Shown here in pieces: positions 16,489 through 23,870 of a stretch of DNA of 64,000 nucleotides (position 1 is the first letter of the stretch; every line of letters starts with the position of its first letter). The translations under genes were made by a program, and so were the position numbers. This DNA is from Actinomycetospora succinea (GTDB lineage: Bacteria > Actinomycetota > Actinomycetes > Mycobacteriales > Pseudonocardiaceae), in the NCBI RefSeq assembly GCF_004363095.1, contig NZ_SNYO01000003.1, positions 248,001-312,000 on the forward strand, given 5' to 3'. The notes under the pieces were generated by a model. It had not been told where the DNA came from. It saw nothing but the letters and a program-made list of their open reading frames with translations, and ran no database searches.

Positions 16489-17252
16489 GACGCGCCCTGC
16501 GCCGCCTGCGCGAAGGAGTACGGCACCCACGGGCCGGTGACCTCGACACGCACCTTCGGGTGGTCGGCGAACGACGCCACGAGCGCGCGCAGCTCGTCGA
16601 CCCGCTCGACCGGCAGCAGGTAGGCGTGGTTGAGCACCATCGGGTCCGACTGCCCGGAGAGCTGCGCGTCCTGCAGACGGTGGCTGCGCGTAGCGGCGGC
16701 GAGCTCGGTGACGGCCGCGTCCACCTCCATGGCGGCCTCGCGGGCGTCGTCGAGCGAGGTCTCGCTCTCGCGCAGCGCCTTGCGCCGCGCGCGCAGGTAC
16801 TCTGCGCCGGAGCGCGGCTTCGCCGCCTCGCCGGCGTCGCCCCCACCGCCGCCCTTCCGCGCGTAGATCTTGAGGCCCCACTCGGCGCGGCCGGCGAGCT
16901 GGTCGAGCACCGCGGAGAACGCGTCGCGGTTCTCGGCCAGCACGGCCCGCACCCGCTCGTCGTCGAAGTAGACGGTGGCGAGCGCGAGCGGGGCGACGAG
17001 GTGGTCGTGGCCCAGGGTGTCGACGACGTGGTGGTGCGCCCGCGCGGTCGCCGTGAGCCACTCGAGGTCCTCGAGGCGCTCCTCGAGCGCCCGCTCCTGG
17101 AACTCGGCGCGGTCGACGTCGCTCACGATCGCCGCCACGCCGTCCGTGCTCAGCAGGCGGACGGCCCCGCCGCCGACGCCGGTGAGGCCCTCGACCTCGC
17201 CGGGGTCGACGCCGTGGGCGAGCGCGTAGACGTAGGTCAGCGTGTCACTCAC
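16485..17252 (-). CDS. gvpL: Gas vesicle protein GvpL (GvpF/L family)
   Basis: A 255-residue GvpF/GvpL-family protein, a chaperone-like factor that contacts GvpA during nucleation. It starts VSDTLTYVYAL, like other GvpL proteins, and has two alpha/beta halves joined by a helical linker containing a Lys/Gly-rich insertion (RKGGGGGDAGEAAK). The GTG start at 17252 overlaps gvpJ by 8 nt, and the stop overlaps gvpS by 4 nt. A longer open frame upstream runs inside gvpJ and is not used. The distant paralog is gvpF at 19265. Confidence 0.92.
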   Translation of the reverse strand: MSDTLTYVYALAHGVDPGEVEGLTGVGGGAVRLLSTDGVAAIVSDVDRAEFQERALEERLEDLEWLTATARAHHHVVDTLGHDHLVAPLALATVYFDDERVRAVLAENRDAFSAVLDQLAGRAEWGLKIYARKGGGGGDAGEAAKPRSGAEYLRARRKALRESETSLDDAREAAMEVDAAVTELAAATRSHRLQDAQLSGQSDPMVLNHAYLLPVERVDELRALVASFADHPKVRVEVTGPWVPYSFAQAAQGAS

Positions 17253-17781
17253 GGTCGGCCCTCCGGCGCCGCTGGCCGGAGCCCTGGCCCTGCCCGCTCG
17301 AGCGCTTGCGGCGCACCGGCTGGGGCTCGGGCTCCTCCTCGGCGGGCTCGTCCTCGTCGACGATCTCGGCGTCCTCGAGGTCGTCGTCGTCGGCGTCCTC
17401 CTCGTCGCCACCCTCCAGGGCCGGGGCGTGGCCGTTGCCGGCCTCCAGCGCCTCGACGCGCTCGCGCAGGCGGCGGTTCTCCTCCTCGAGCTCCTGGTGC
17501 CCCGAGGAGAGGGTGGGATCGCGCTCCCACCAGTCGATGCCCATCTCCTTGGCGCGGTCGACCGACGCGACGACCAGCCGCAGCTTGATCGTCAGCAGCT
17601 CGATGTCGAGCAGGTTGATCTGGACGTCGCCGGCGATGACGATACCCTTGTCGAGGACCCGTTCGAGGATGTCGGCGAGGTTGGTGCCGTCGCCCCCGCC
17701 GCCCTGCCGGGCGGGGGACCCGCCTGCCGCCTGGTTCGGGGCCGACGGCATCTGCCCGGTCCAACGCACCGGGTCGTTCAT
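17245..17781 (-). CDS. gvpJ: Gas vesicle protein GvpJ with charged C-terminal tail
   Basis: A 178-residue GvpJ of the GvpA superfamily. The shell-type domain covers about residues 33-92 (LADILERVLDKGIVIAGDVQ, then LLDIELLTIKLRLVVASVDRA and the GvpJ-typical GIDWWERDP). A coiled-coil segment (HQELEEENRRLRERVEALE) follows. The last ~65 residues are strongly acidic, then basic (RRKR, RRRR). GvpJ is thought to cap or nucleate the vesicle. The tail resembles the low-complexity regions of GvpO and the SRPBCC protein of this cluster. Confidence 0.92.
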   Translation of the reverse strand: MNDPVRWTGQMPSAPNQAAGGSPARQGGGGDGTNLADILERVLDKGIVIAGDVQINLLDIELLTIKLRLVVASVDRAKEMGIDWWERDPTLSSGHQELEEENRRLRERVEALEAGNGHAPALEGGDEEDADDDDLEDAEIVDEDEPAEEEPEPQPVRRKRSSGQGQGSGQRRRRADRE

Positions 17782-17818
17782 GGAGTGCTCCCTCTCGTCT
17801 CCCCCGCGTCCCCCACCG

Positions 17819-19018
17819 TCACTCGTCGTCGCCGCGACCCCGGGTGTAGCGCTTGACGCGGCTGTAGCTGATGAGCTCGCCGTCCGCGTCCATCTCGGCC
17901 TCGTACGTCGCGAGGATGTCCGCAGTCTCGGGGATCTTGCGGCTCTCGACCACTTCGAGGCCCACGACGAAGCCGTCGCCGGTGCGCTTGACCGACGTGA
18001 TCGTCTCGGTCTCCTTGCCGCTCATCTCCTGCACCTGCTCGGCCGCCCACCGCGCGATCTTGCGAGCGGGGATCTTCTTCGGCTCGGGCTCGGGCTCGGG
18101 TTCCGGTTCGGGCTCGGGTTCCGGCTCCTCGGCGACGTCCTCGTCGTCGTCCTGGTCCTCGTCGACGTCGTCCTCGTCCAGGTCCTCGGGCTCCGGTGCG
18201 GGCTCGGGCTCCGGCTCCTCGCGCCGGCGGCGCCGAGGACGCTCCTGGTCCGACGGTTCCGGGGCGTCCTCCGCCGGGCGGCGACGACGGCGCGGGCGCT
18301 CCTCGTCCGCGGTGTCGTCGCCGGCGGGGCGACGGCGTCGCCGCGGCCGTTCCTGGTCCGCCGACTCGCCGCTGCCCGTGCTGTCCGCACCGGCCGCCGA
18401 CCTGCGGCGACGTGGACGTTCCTCACCGTCGCCCGCGTCGTCGGACGGCCGACGCCGACGCCGCGGCTTCTCGTCCGCGCCGTCCGAGCCCTCGTCCGAC
18501 GGCCGACGGCGACGCCGGGGCCGTTCCTGGTCCGCCGACTCGCCGCTGTCCGTGCTGCCCGCACCGGCCGCCGACCTGCGGCGACGCGGACGTTCCTCAC
18601 CGTCGCCCGCGTCCTCCGGCGGCCGACGGCGACGCCGCGGCTTCTCCTCGCCGTCGGTGTCCGCCGACGAACGCCGGCGGCGCGGCTTCTCCTCGCCGTC
18701 GGTGTCCGCCGAAGAACGCCGGCGGCGCGGCTTCTCCTCCGCGGCATCCTCCGAACCCTGGCCGGTCGACCGACGACGCCGCGGCTTCTCCTCGGCCTCG
18801 CCGTCCGCCGGCCGGCGTCGCCGGCGTGGCTTCTCCTCGGCGTCGGGGTCGGCCGGCTTCCGCCGGCGGCGCGGCCGTTCCTCGCCCCCGGACTCGGGCG
18901 CGGCGCCGTTGCCGTTGCCGTTCGACCGGCGACGGCGGGGACGTTCCTGGTCGGTGAGCGGGGGGTCGTCCTCGGTCGTGTCGTCGGCCGCCGTCTCACC
19001 GTCGGCGGAGCGCGTCAC
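17819..19018 (-). CDS. gvpO: GvpO with a long E(R/K)PRRRR repeat region
   Basis: A 399-residue protein. Only the last ~85 residues (about 315-399) form the GvpO domain (IARWAAEQVQEMSGKETETI onwards, ending in RVKRYTRGRG). GvpO is needed for gas-vesicle formation and is usually small. Here residues 25-266 hold 14 copies of E(R/K)PRRRR(R), spaced by acidic Ala/Ser/Asp/Gly linkers. A Glu-Pro and Asp/Glu stretch (about 267-313) comes next. The protein is thus mostly a disordered polyampholyte. The GTG start overlaps the gvpG stop (GTGA). In Streptomyces gvpO is first in the operon; here it lies between gvpG and gvpJ. Confidence 0.9.
   Translation of the reverse strand: MTRSADGETAADDTTEDDPPLTDQERPRRRRSNGNGNGAAPESGGEERPRRRRKPADPDAEEKPRRRRRPADGEAEEKPRRRRSTGQGSEDAAEEKPRRRRSSADTDGEEKPRRRRSSADTDGEEKPRRRRRPPEDAGDGEERPRRRRSAAGAGSTDSGESADQERPRRRRRPSDEGSDGADEKPRRRRRPSDDAGDGEERPRRRRSAAGADSTGSGESADQERPRRRRRPAGDDTADEERPRRRRRPAEDAPEPSDQERPRRRRREEPEPEPAPEPEDLDEDDVDEDQDDDEDVAEEPEPEPEPEPEPEPEPKKIPARKIARWAAEQVQEMSGKETETITSVKRTGDGFVVGLEVVESRKIPETADILATYEAEMDADGELISYSRVKRYTRGRGDDE
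18221..18946 (-). repeat. Coding tandem repeat, 14 copies of E(R/K)PRRRR
   Basis: Imperfect tandem repeats inside gvpO. Each copy encodes ERPRRRR or EKPRRRR, often with a fifth Arg, separated by 7-16 acidic residues. Two blocks (SADQERPRRRRRP preceded by SAAGA...SGESADQ) are near-identical longer units, and SSADTDGEEKPRRRR occurs twice in a row, so the array probably grew by local duplication. Confidence 0.9.
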
Positions 19019-19251
19019 GCGCCACCCCCGCCGCCCACGAGGCGCTGCAGCAGGACCTCCTGCTGCTCGTCACGGTCGCTCTCGGTGATCTCGCCGCGCT
19101 CGAACGCCGCGTCGAGCTCGTCGATCTGGGCGCGGATGACCGCGGGGTCGTTCATCTGGTGGTCGACCTGGTCGGCGATCTTCTCGCCCACCCAGGCCAC
19201 CCCGCGGACGGGCGCCAGGGGCAGGAGCAGCAGCTCGGTGAAGAAACCCAC
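19015..19251 (-). CDS. gvpG: Gas vesicle protein GvpG
   Basis: A 78-residue protein matching GvpG, a small assembly factor. The N-terminus MGFFTELLLLPLAPVRGVAW is the family signature, followed by a helical part (QIDELDAAFERGEITESDRD) and a Gly/Ala tail. The GTG start lies 13 nt after the gvpF stop, and its own stop overlaps gvpO by 4 nt. Position directly after gvpF is the usual order. Confidence 0.93.
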   Translation of the reverse strand: MGFFTELLLLPLAPVRGVAWVGEKIADQVDHQMNDPAVIRAQIDELDAAFERGEITESDRDEQQEVLLQRLVGGGGGA

Positions 19252-19264
19252 GTCGTGCCGGCCC

Positions 19265-20074
19265 TCAGGCCTGGGCTTCTTCGGGGGCGTCGAACTCCGG
19301 CAGGAAGTCGAACGCCGCCGTCGGGCCGACGAGACGCAGCTCGATGCGCCCGGACCACGCGTCGCCGAGCTCGTCGACGGCCCGCTCGAAGTCGCTGCGG
19401 TGGTCGGTGCGGATGAGGAACGCGAGGTGCACGGCCCCGTTCTCGCCGCCCGCCTCCTTGACCTCGGTCGCCACCGCGAACTTGGAGAGCGCGTCGACGG
19501 ACGCCTGGGCGTCGTCGGCGCGCAGCTGGTCCATGGCGTTCGAGATCGCCTCGCCGAGCTTGATGCGGTCGTAGTAGCTGGCGTCCTCGTCGACCCCGGC
19601 GATCTTCTCGCGCAGGGTCTGGATGCGCGGGTCGGCCTCGACGATGCGCGTCAGCACCGCGTTCTGGTCGTAGTCGCCGCGCAGCCGGAACTCGAGGTGG
19701 CCCTCGAGCTGCTCGAGCGCCCGGACGAAGTAGTCCTGGTGCGGCTTGAGCAGCTCCTCGGCGACCGCGTCGTCGTCGGTGACGACGGCCCCGAACCGCA
19801 TCGGGAGCACCGGGGTGTCCTGGGCGATGGCGTTGAGCACCGCCTCGTGGGCCATGAGGTCCTTGCGGGTGCCCAGCGCCCGGTCGGAGGCGACGTCACT
19901 GACGACCGCGGCCAGCCGCCCCTCCGTGACGAGGCCCAGCTGGTTGCCGTCCTCGCCGTAGGGGATCGGGTCGAGCCCGTCGGGGATGCGCACCCCGGCC
20001 GGCACGATGCCGTAGATGTAGGACGCCCGGGCACTGCCCTGCGAGCTCTTCGCGGAGCTCTCGCTGGTGGTCAC
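19265..20074 (-). CDS. gvpF: Gas vesicle protein GvpF
   Basis: A 269-residue GvpF/L-family protein. After a Ser-rich leader it has the characteristic SYIYGIVPAG strand, AAVVSDV, LMAHEAVLNAI and PVLPMRFGAVV segments. A C-terminal domain follows with VHLAFLIRTDHRSDFERAV and RIELRLVGPTAAFDFLP. GvpF binds GvpA and acts early in shell assembly. The start is the GTG at 20074, because GGAGG lies 5 nt upstream; the GTG at 20089 overlaps the gvpA stop and lacks a site. It starts 11 nt after gvpA ends. Confidence 0.93.
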   Translation of the reverse strand: MTTSESSAKSSQGSARASYIYGIVPAGVRIPDGLDPIPYGEDGNQLGLVTEGRLAAVVSDVASDRALGTRKDLMAHEAVLNAIAQDTPVLPMRFGAVVTDDDAVAEELLKPHQDYFVRALEQLEGHLEFRLRGDYDQNAVLTRIVEADPRIQTLREKIAGVDEDASYYDRIKLGEAISNAMDQLRADDAQASVDALSKFAVATEVKEAGGENGAVHLAFLIRTDHRSDFERAVDELGDAWSGRIELRLVGPTAAFDFLPEFDAPEEAQA

Positions 20075-20079
20075 GCCGG

Positions 20080-20084
20080 CCTCC
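20080..20084 (-). promoter_or_regulatory. Shine-Dalgarno site that fixes the gvpF start
   Basis: GGAGG on the minus strand, 5 nt before the GTG at 20074, decides between two in-frame GTG codons. Confidence 0.75.
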
Positions 20085-20085
20085 T

Positions 20086-20466
20086 TCACGCCTGCTCACG
20101 GCGGCTCTGGCGCTCACCGCGCACTTCGTCCCACTTCTCCTTGCCGGCGTCGAGCACGCCCTTGGTCTTGCCCTTCGCCCCGCCCTGCGTGGCGCCCTCG
20201 GTCATCCCGCCGACGACCTCGCCCAGGTCCTTGCCGCCCTTGGCGTGCAGGTCCAGGCGGTTGGTCGCCTCGGCGAACCGCAGGTAGGTGTCGACACTGG
20301 CCACCACGATGCGGGCGTCGATGGTGAGGATCTCGATCCCGACCAGTGACACCTTCACGAACGCGTCGATGACCAGACCCTTGTCCAGGATCAGGTCGAG
20401 GACCTCGGCGAGCCCGCCCTGCGGGTCCTTCTGCACGCCTCCGCCTTGCCGTTGGCTGACGGTCAC
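20086..20466 (-). CDS. gvpA: Gas vesicle shell protein GvpA
   Basis: A 126-residue protein whose residues about 18-68 are the GvpA shell domain ([49 protein letters not shown]). GvpA forms the ribs of the gas-filled protein cylinder. Typical GvpA is ~70 residues; this one carries a ~55-residue Gly/Lys-rich C-terminal extension that ends basic. The GTG start is preceded by a GAGAGGGGG run. A 112-nt gap with a perfect GC-rich hairpin separates it from the upstream SRPBCC gene, which may allow separate control of this abundant protein. Confidence 0.93.
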   Translation of the reverse strand: MTVSQRQGGGVQKDPQGGLAEVLDLILDKGLVIDAFVKVSLVGIEILTIDARIVVASVDTYLRFAEATNRLDLHAKGGKDLGEVVGGMTEGATQGGAKGKTKGVLDAGKEKWDEVRGERQSRREQA

Positions 20467-20492
20467 CGTGCCCCCTCTCTTTGACGACGGGG

Positions 20493-20518
20493 CCGGCGCC
20501 GGCTCGTGCCGGCGCCGG
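20493..20518 (-). terminator. GC hairpin upstream of gvpA (attenuator, processing site or terminator)
   Basis: Two identical 10-bp blocks, CCGGCGCCGG, each itself palindromic, flank a 6-nt loop. The structure lies 27 nt before the gvpA GTG and about 60 nt after the stop of the SRPBCC gene. There is no T-run, so simple Rho-independent termination is uncertain. A 5' mRNA stabiliser for gvpA is equally possible. Confidence 0.5.
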
Positions 20519-20578
20519 GGTCGGGTCGTGTGACGGTCGGCCCGGCTGTGCGCTCAACCGGGATGCGATCAGGCCTGG

Positions 20579-21838
20579 TCAGGCCGGGGTGCTCTGACGG
20601 CGCGAGCGACGGCGGGGACGCTCCTCCTCGGCGGGCTCGTCGTCGGCGGGCTCGTCCTCGAGCTCGTCGTCGACCTCCTCGAGGTCCTCGTCGGCGACGT
20701 CCTCGTCGAGCTCGCCCTCGGCGTCCTCGTCGGACAGCTCGTCGTCGTACTCGTCCTCGAGCTCGTCGTCGTCGAGCTCCTCGTCCTCGGCGACCAGGTC
20801 GTCGTCCTCGTCCTCGTCCTGGTCCTCGAGGTCCTCGTCGGCGACGTCGTCGTACTCGTCCTCGTACTCGTCGCCCTCGTCCTCGGCGGCCCGCTGCTCC
20901 TCCTCGAGGGCCTCCTCGTGGGTCTTGACGACCTCACTGTCGCGGATCTCACCGCGCCAGCCCTCGAGCTCCTCGCGGTTGATCAGGGTGTCCATCATGA
21001 CGTGGCGGCAGAAGTGCTTGAACTCCAGCCGCGCGCGGCGCCCGACCGCCCGCCAGATGTTGCCGGTCTTCTCGAAGAAGCCCTTCGGGTAGTACTCCAT
21101 GATCAGGACGATGCGCGTGAGGTTCGGCGCGAGCTCGCTGAACGTCACGATGCCGTCCGCGGAGCCCTTGGCGCCCGACGAGACCCAGAGGATGTGGCTG
21201 TCGGGCACCTGCTCGCGGATCGTGGTCTGCCAGGAGCGCCGCGACCAGAACACCTTGGCGGTCCAGGTGACCTTCTCGTCGGACTCCTGGTTGACCGTCT
21301 CGACCTTCTTCATGAAGCTCGGGAAGTCGGCCATCTGGGTCCACTGGTCGTAGGCGACGCGCAGCGGCACCCCGACGTCCTGGACCTCGTAGATGTTCAT
21401 GAACTTGAACTTGCCGCGACCGGTGTCGGAGCCACCGCCACCGCTACCGCCGCCGCTCTCGTCGCTGTCGTCGTCGCTGTCGTCGCCGCCCATGCCGAGC
21501 GCTCCCATGGCCTTGTCCTTGACGGCCGAGAGCCCGCCCTTGAGCGCGCCGCCCACGCCGCTGCCGCCCTGCAGCATCGACCCGCCGGCGCCCAGCGCGG
21601 ACTGCAGGCCCACGCTCGGGTTCTCGGCGACGTCGGTGAGCTTGCTGGTCAGGCCCTCGACCTGGTCGAGGGCAGCACTGACGGCCCGGTCGCCGGCCGC
21701 CTTGAGCAGCGACGTCGCGGCCTGCTTGAGCCGGTCGGTCGGCAGCATGTCCGTGAGGGATCCCGACGACGAGTCGTCGGAGGCGTCCGCGTCCGGCCGG
21801 TGGCCGTTGGACGTGACGTCGGTGGCGGCCTCAGTCAT
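20579..21838 (-). CDS. SRPBCC-fold protein of the gas-vesicle cluster, acidic tail
   Basis: A 419-residue protein. Residues about 1-125 form a low-complexity, partly helical region with Gly/Ser/Asp runs. Residues about 143-285 form an SRPBCC/polyketide-cyclase-like domain (VPLRVAYDQWTQMADFPSFM, VTWTAKVFWSRRSWQTTI, ILWVSSGAKGSADGIVTF, RIVLIMEYYPKG). Residues about 300-405 are almost wholly Asp/Glu. The end ERPRRRSRRQ (from about residue 406) repeats the GvpO motif. An SRPBCC gene and a gvpY-type gene occur in Streptomyces gvp clusters (named gvpZ/gvpY there); equating this with gvpZ is inference. It overlaps the upstream gene by 8 nt. Confidence 0.8.
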   Translation of the reverse strand: MTEAATDVTSNGHRPDADASDDSSSGSLTDMLPTDRLKQAATSLLKAAGDRAVSAALDQVEGLTSKLTDVAENPSVGLQSALGAGGSMLQGGSGVGGALKGGLSAVKDKAMGALGMGGDDSDDDSDESGGGSGGGGSDTGRGKFKFMNIYEVQDVGVPLRVAYDQWTQMADFPSFMKKVETVNQESDEKVTWTAKVFWSRRSWQTTIREQVPDSHILWVSSGAKGSADGIVTFSELAPNLTRIVLIMEYYPKGFFEKTGNIWRAVGRRARLEFKHFCRHVMMDTLINREELEGWRGEIRDSEVVKTHEEALEEEQRAAEDEGDEYEDEYDDVADEDLEDQDEDEDDDLVAEDEELDDDELEDEYDDELSDEDAEGELDEDVADEDLEEVDDELEDEPADDEPAEEERPRRRSRRQSTPA

Positions 21839-22727
21839 CGCGCTTCGCCGCCGTCCGTCGCGAGCCGGAGCCGGCCGTCGCGCGGCTGCGGGTGCCGCCG
21901 CCCTCGGAGGAGGACGAGGTGGAGCGCGACCGCCCGCCCGAGGTGCTCTTGCGCGTCGAGCCGTTGCTCGCCCGCCCGGAGCCCGAGGAGGACGACCCCG
22001 ACGACGAGGAGCCGCTGTCCTCCGACGACGCGCTGCGTCGACGGCGCTCACCGCCCGAGGAGCTGCCCGACGAGCCGCCCGAGGAGGACGACTTGGTGGA
22101 GCGCCGGCGCGAGGAGCCCGACGAGCCCGAGGAGCTCGCCGCGGGCGCGGTGGCCTCGGCGTCCTCGGTGTCGTCCTCGTCCGCGGTCTCCTCCGCGACG
22201 TCGACGCCCTCGTCGCCCGAGGCCTCGTCGGCGCCCTTCTTGCGACGTCCGCGGCCGGAGAGCCCGCGCGCCGTGTCGCCCACGGCGCCGCCGACGGCCC
22301 CGCCCGCGGTCGACGCCGCGTCACCGACGGCCCCGCCGGCCTGGCCGACGGCGTCGCCGGCCGCACCGGCGGTCTCGCCCACGGCCTGCCCGGCGGCGCC
22401 GGCGGCCTCCGTGGCGGGCTTGCCGAGGTTCTCGACGCGGTTGACGAGGTTGTCGGTCAGCGCCTCCATGCGGGAGCTCGCGACCGCGAGCGCCGCGTCT
22501 TTGCCCGCCTCCATCAGACGGCCACGCACCGCGCTGTCGAGCTTCTGGAGCTCCGGCGACGCCTGGACGAGCTTGGAGACCTGGCCGAGGATCGCCGCCG
22601 GGTCCGTGGAGATCTTCTTACCCGCGAGTGCACCACCCAGCATGATGGCCAACTTCATTTTCTTCGTACGGCCCAACAGATAGCCGCCGATGACCGCGAG
22701 GGCCAATTTCAGGCCGGTACCGGGCAC
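21831..22727 (-). CDS. GvpY-like membrane-associated protein, first gene of gvp operon
   Basis: A 298-residue protein. The N-terminus (LKLALAVIGGYLLGRTKKMK, then LAIMLGGALAG) is hydrophobic with Lys pairs and could anchor in a membrane or on the vesicle. A helical segment (about 40-110) follows, then Gly/Ala repeats (GAAGQAVGETAGAAG). A long Ser/Gly/Arg-rich tail (about 170-298) with RRRS, RKK and acidic patches closes it. The start is the GTG at 22727, fixed by GGAGGT 5 nt upstream. It overlaps the SRPBCC gene by 8 nt. The name follows its place in the cluster rather than a firm homology; no catalytic motif is seen. Confidence 0.7.
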   Translation of the reverse strand: MPGTGLKLALAVIGGYLLGRTKKMKLAIMLGGALAGKKISTDPAAILGQVSKLVQASPELQKLDSAVRGRLMEAGKDAALAVASSRMEALTDNLVNRVENLGKPATEAAGAAGQAVGETAGAAGDAVGQAGGAVGDAASTAGGAVGGAVGDTARGLSGRGRRKKGADEASGDEGVDVAEETADEDDTEDAEATAPAASSSGSSGSSRRRSTKSSSSGGSSGSSSGGERRRRSASSEDSGSSSSGSSSSGSGRASNGSTRKSTSGGRSRSTSSSSEGGGTRSRATAGSGSRRTAAKRDD

Positions 22728-22732
22728 CGTGC

Positions 22733-22738
22733 ACCTCC
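22733..22738 (-). promoter_or_regulatory. Shine-Dalgarno site that fixes the gvpY-like start
   Basis: GGAGGT on the minus strand lies 5 nt before the GTG at 22727; the longer in-frame start at 22772 has no comparable site. Confidence 0.7.
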
Positions 22739-23171
22739 GAACGGATTTGGTCTCACCTCCGCGGTGGACCACAGCCCGCCGCCATCGTGCGGGACATTAC
22801 CGCTCGCCGTTCTCGAATGCGCTAGACCGGGAAGATCAAATTATTCGTGGTCCGTTCGACCCAGTTGTCGATCACGGAAGCACGAAGCGAGGTCACGCAT
22901 TCAGCCGTCACACCGACGGCCAAAACCTCGCACCCGTTCTTCGCGACGAAGTTCGACGTTTTGCCACATTCCTCTGCGCTGAATGCGTCATGTCCGTACA
23001 CCCTGCGGTCGTGTGACGACACAGCGACATCACGACCGGGCACGGACGGCCCGTGCCCTGCTCCCTCGCTCGGCGTTGTTGATCCCGCCGTCCGAGGGCA
23101 CGAGACATGCCCGGGACGGCGCAACCGCCCGACCGACTGATGCCGGACAGCGATCAGGGCCCGGCGGCGCG
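22739..23171. other. Intergenic region upstream of the gas-vesicle operon
   Basis: About 430 nt without a supportable gene, clearly richer in A/T than its surroundings (for example around 22830-22850 and 22955-22975). It should hold the main promoter of the gvp operon. A minus-strand TAATGT at 22794-22799 could be a -10 element, but no matching -35 was found. Short open frames here look random. Confidence 0.6.
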
Positions 23172-23870
23172 TCAGTCGGTGTCGGCGGCGCGCACGACGG
23201 CGTCCACGGCGCGCCGCATCGCCTGCCAGGCCCGCACCCGTGCGCGGGCGATCCGGGTCCCCAGAATGGTGAGCCGGTAGCGCCGTCGATCGGTGTCGAC
23301 GCGTTCGACGAGTCCGTGTCGCGCGAGGTGGTGCAACGTGCGCTGGATCGTGGTCGGCGGCGCCGCCAGGCCGCCCGCACTGTCGTCCCGCAATCTCGTC
23401 GCGAGTTCGCGTCCGTCCGCGGGACCGCGGCGCAGCGCGACGAGGACGAGCAGTTCCACGTGCTCCTGGGACGTGACGCGCACCGAGCCCCAGCGCCGGT
23501 TCGCGACGCCCGCGGTGCGCGTCCCCGACGCCGCCGGGGCGGTCCCGCGCCGGCGGGCGCGCGGGGCGGGCACGAGGTCCGCCGGGGTCTCCTCCGGCGC
23601 GGCCTCCTCGACCGGGGTCCCGGCCTCGGCCGCGGCGTCTTCGGCCGGCCCGGGGGCCGCCCCGCCGGTCTCGTCGGCGGCGTCGTCCGGGCCGTCCTCG
23701 GCCGGCTCGGCTGGCTCGGCCGCTTCCGCGTCGTCGGAGGTCTGCTCGGTGCTGCGCCGCGGGCGCGGCGGCAGGAGGCCGCGCAGGCTCGACGTCGCGG
23801 GACGCCCGAACGCGCTGCTGAGGTCGGAGCCCTCGGAGGGCTCGGCGGCGAAACTGGGCTCGGCGGTCAC
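23172..23870 (-). CDS. Winged-helix (PadR-like) protein with disordered N-terminus
   Basis: A 232-residue protein. Residues about 1-125 are acidic, Ala/Glu/Pro-rich and likely disordered. Residues about 128-232 form a winged helix-turn-helix: EHVELLVLVALRRGPADGRE, then TTIQRTLHHLARHGLVERVD as recognition helix and wing, and a basic C-terminal helix. The GTG start overlaps the ParA stop (GTGA), so it is co-translated with ParA. In such a position it could be the DNA- or cargo-binding partner of the ParA ATPase, or a regulator of the gvp operon 445 nt downstream. Neither role is shown by the sequence alone. Confidence 0.75.
   Translation of the reverse strand: MTAEPSFAAEPSEGSDLSSAFGRPATSSLRGLLPPRPRRSTEQTSDDAEAAEPAEPAEDGPDDAADETGGAAPGPAEDAAAEAGTPVEEAAPEETPADLVPAPRARRRGTAPAASGTRTAGVANRRWGSVRVTSQEHVELLVLVALRRGPADGRELATRLRDDSAGGLAAPPTTIQRTLHHLARHGLVERVDTDRRRYRLTILGTRIARARVRAWQAMRRAVDAVVRAADTD

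Noticed and set aside
18221-18946. GvpO repeat region as a frameshifted or non-coding stretch
   Set aside because: The frame is uninterrupted, the repeats are in register, and the same ERPRRR motif ends the SRPBCC protein of the same cluster.
20074-20089. gvpF start at GTG 20089
   Set aside because: It overlaps the gvpA stop and lacks a Shine-Dalgarno site; the GTG at 20074 has GGAGG at 5 nt.
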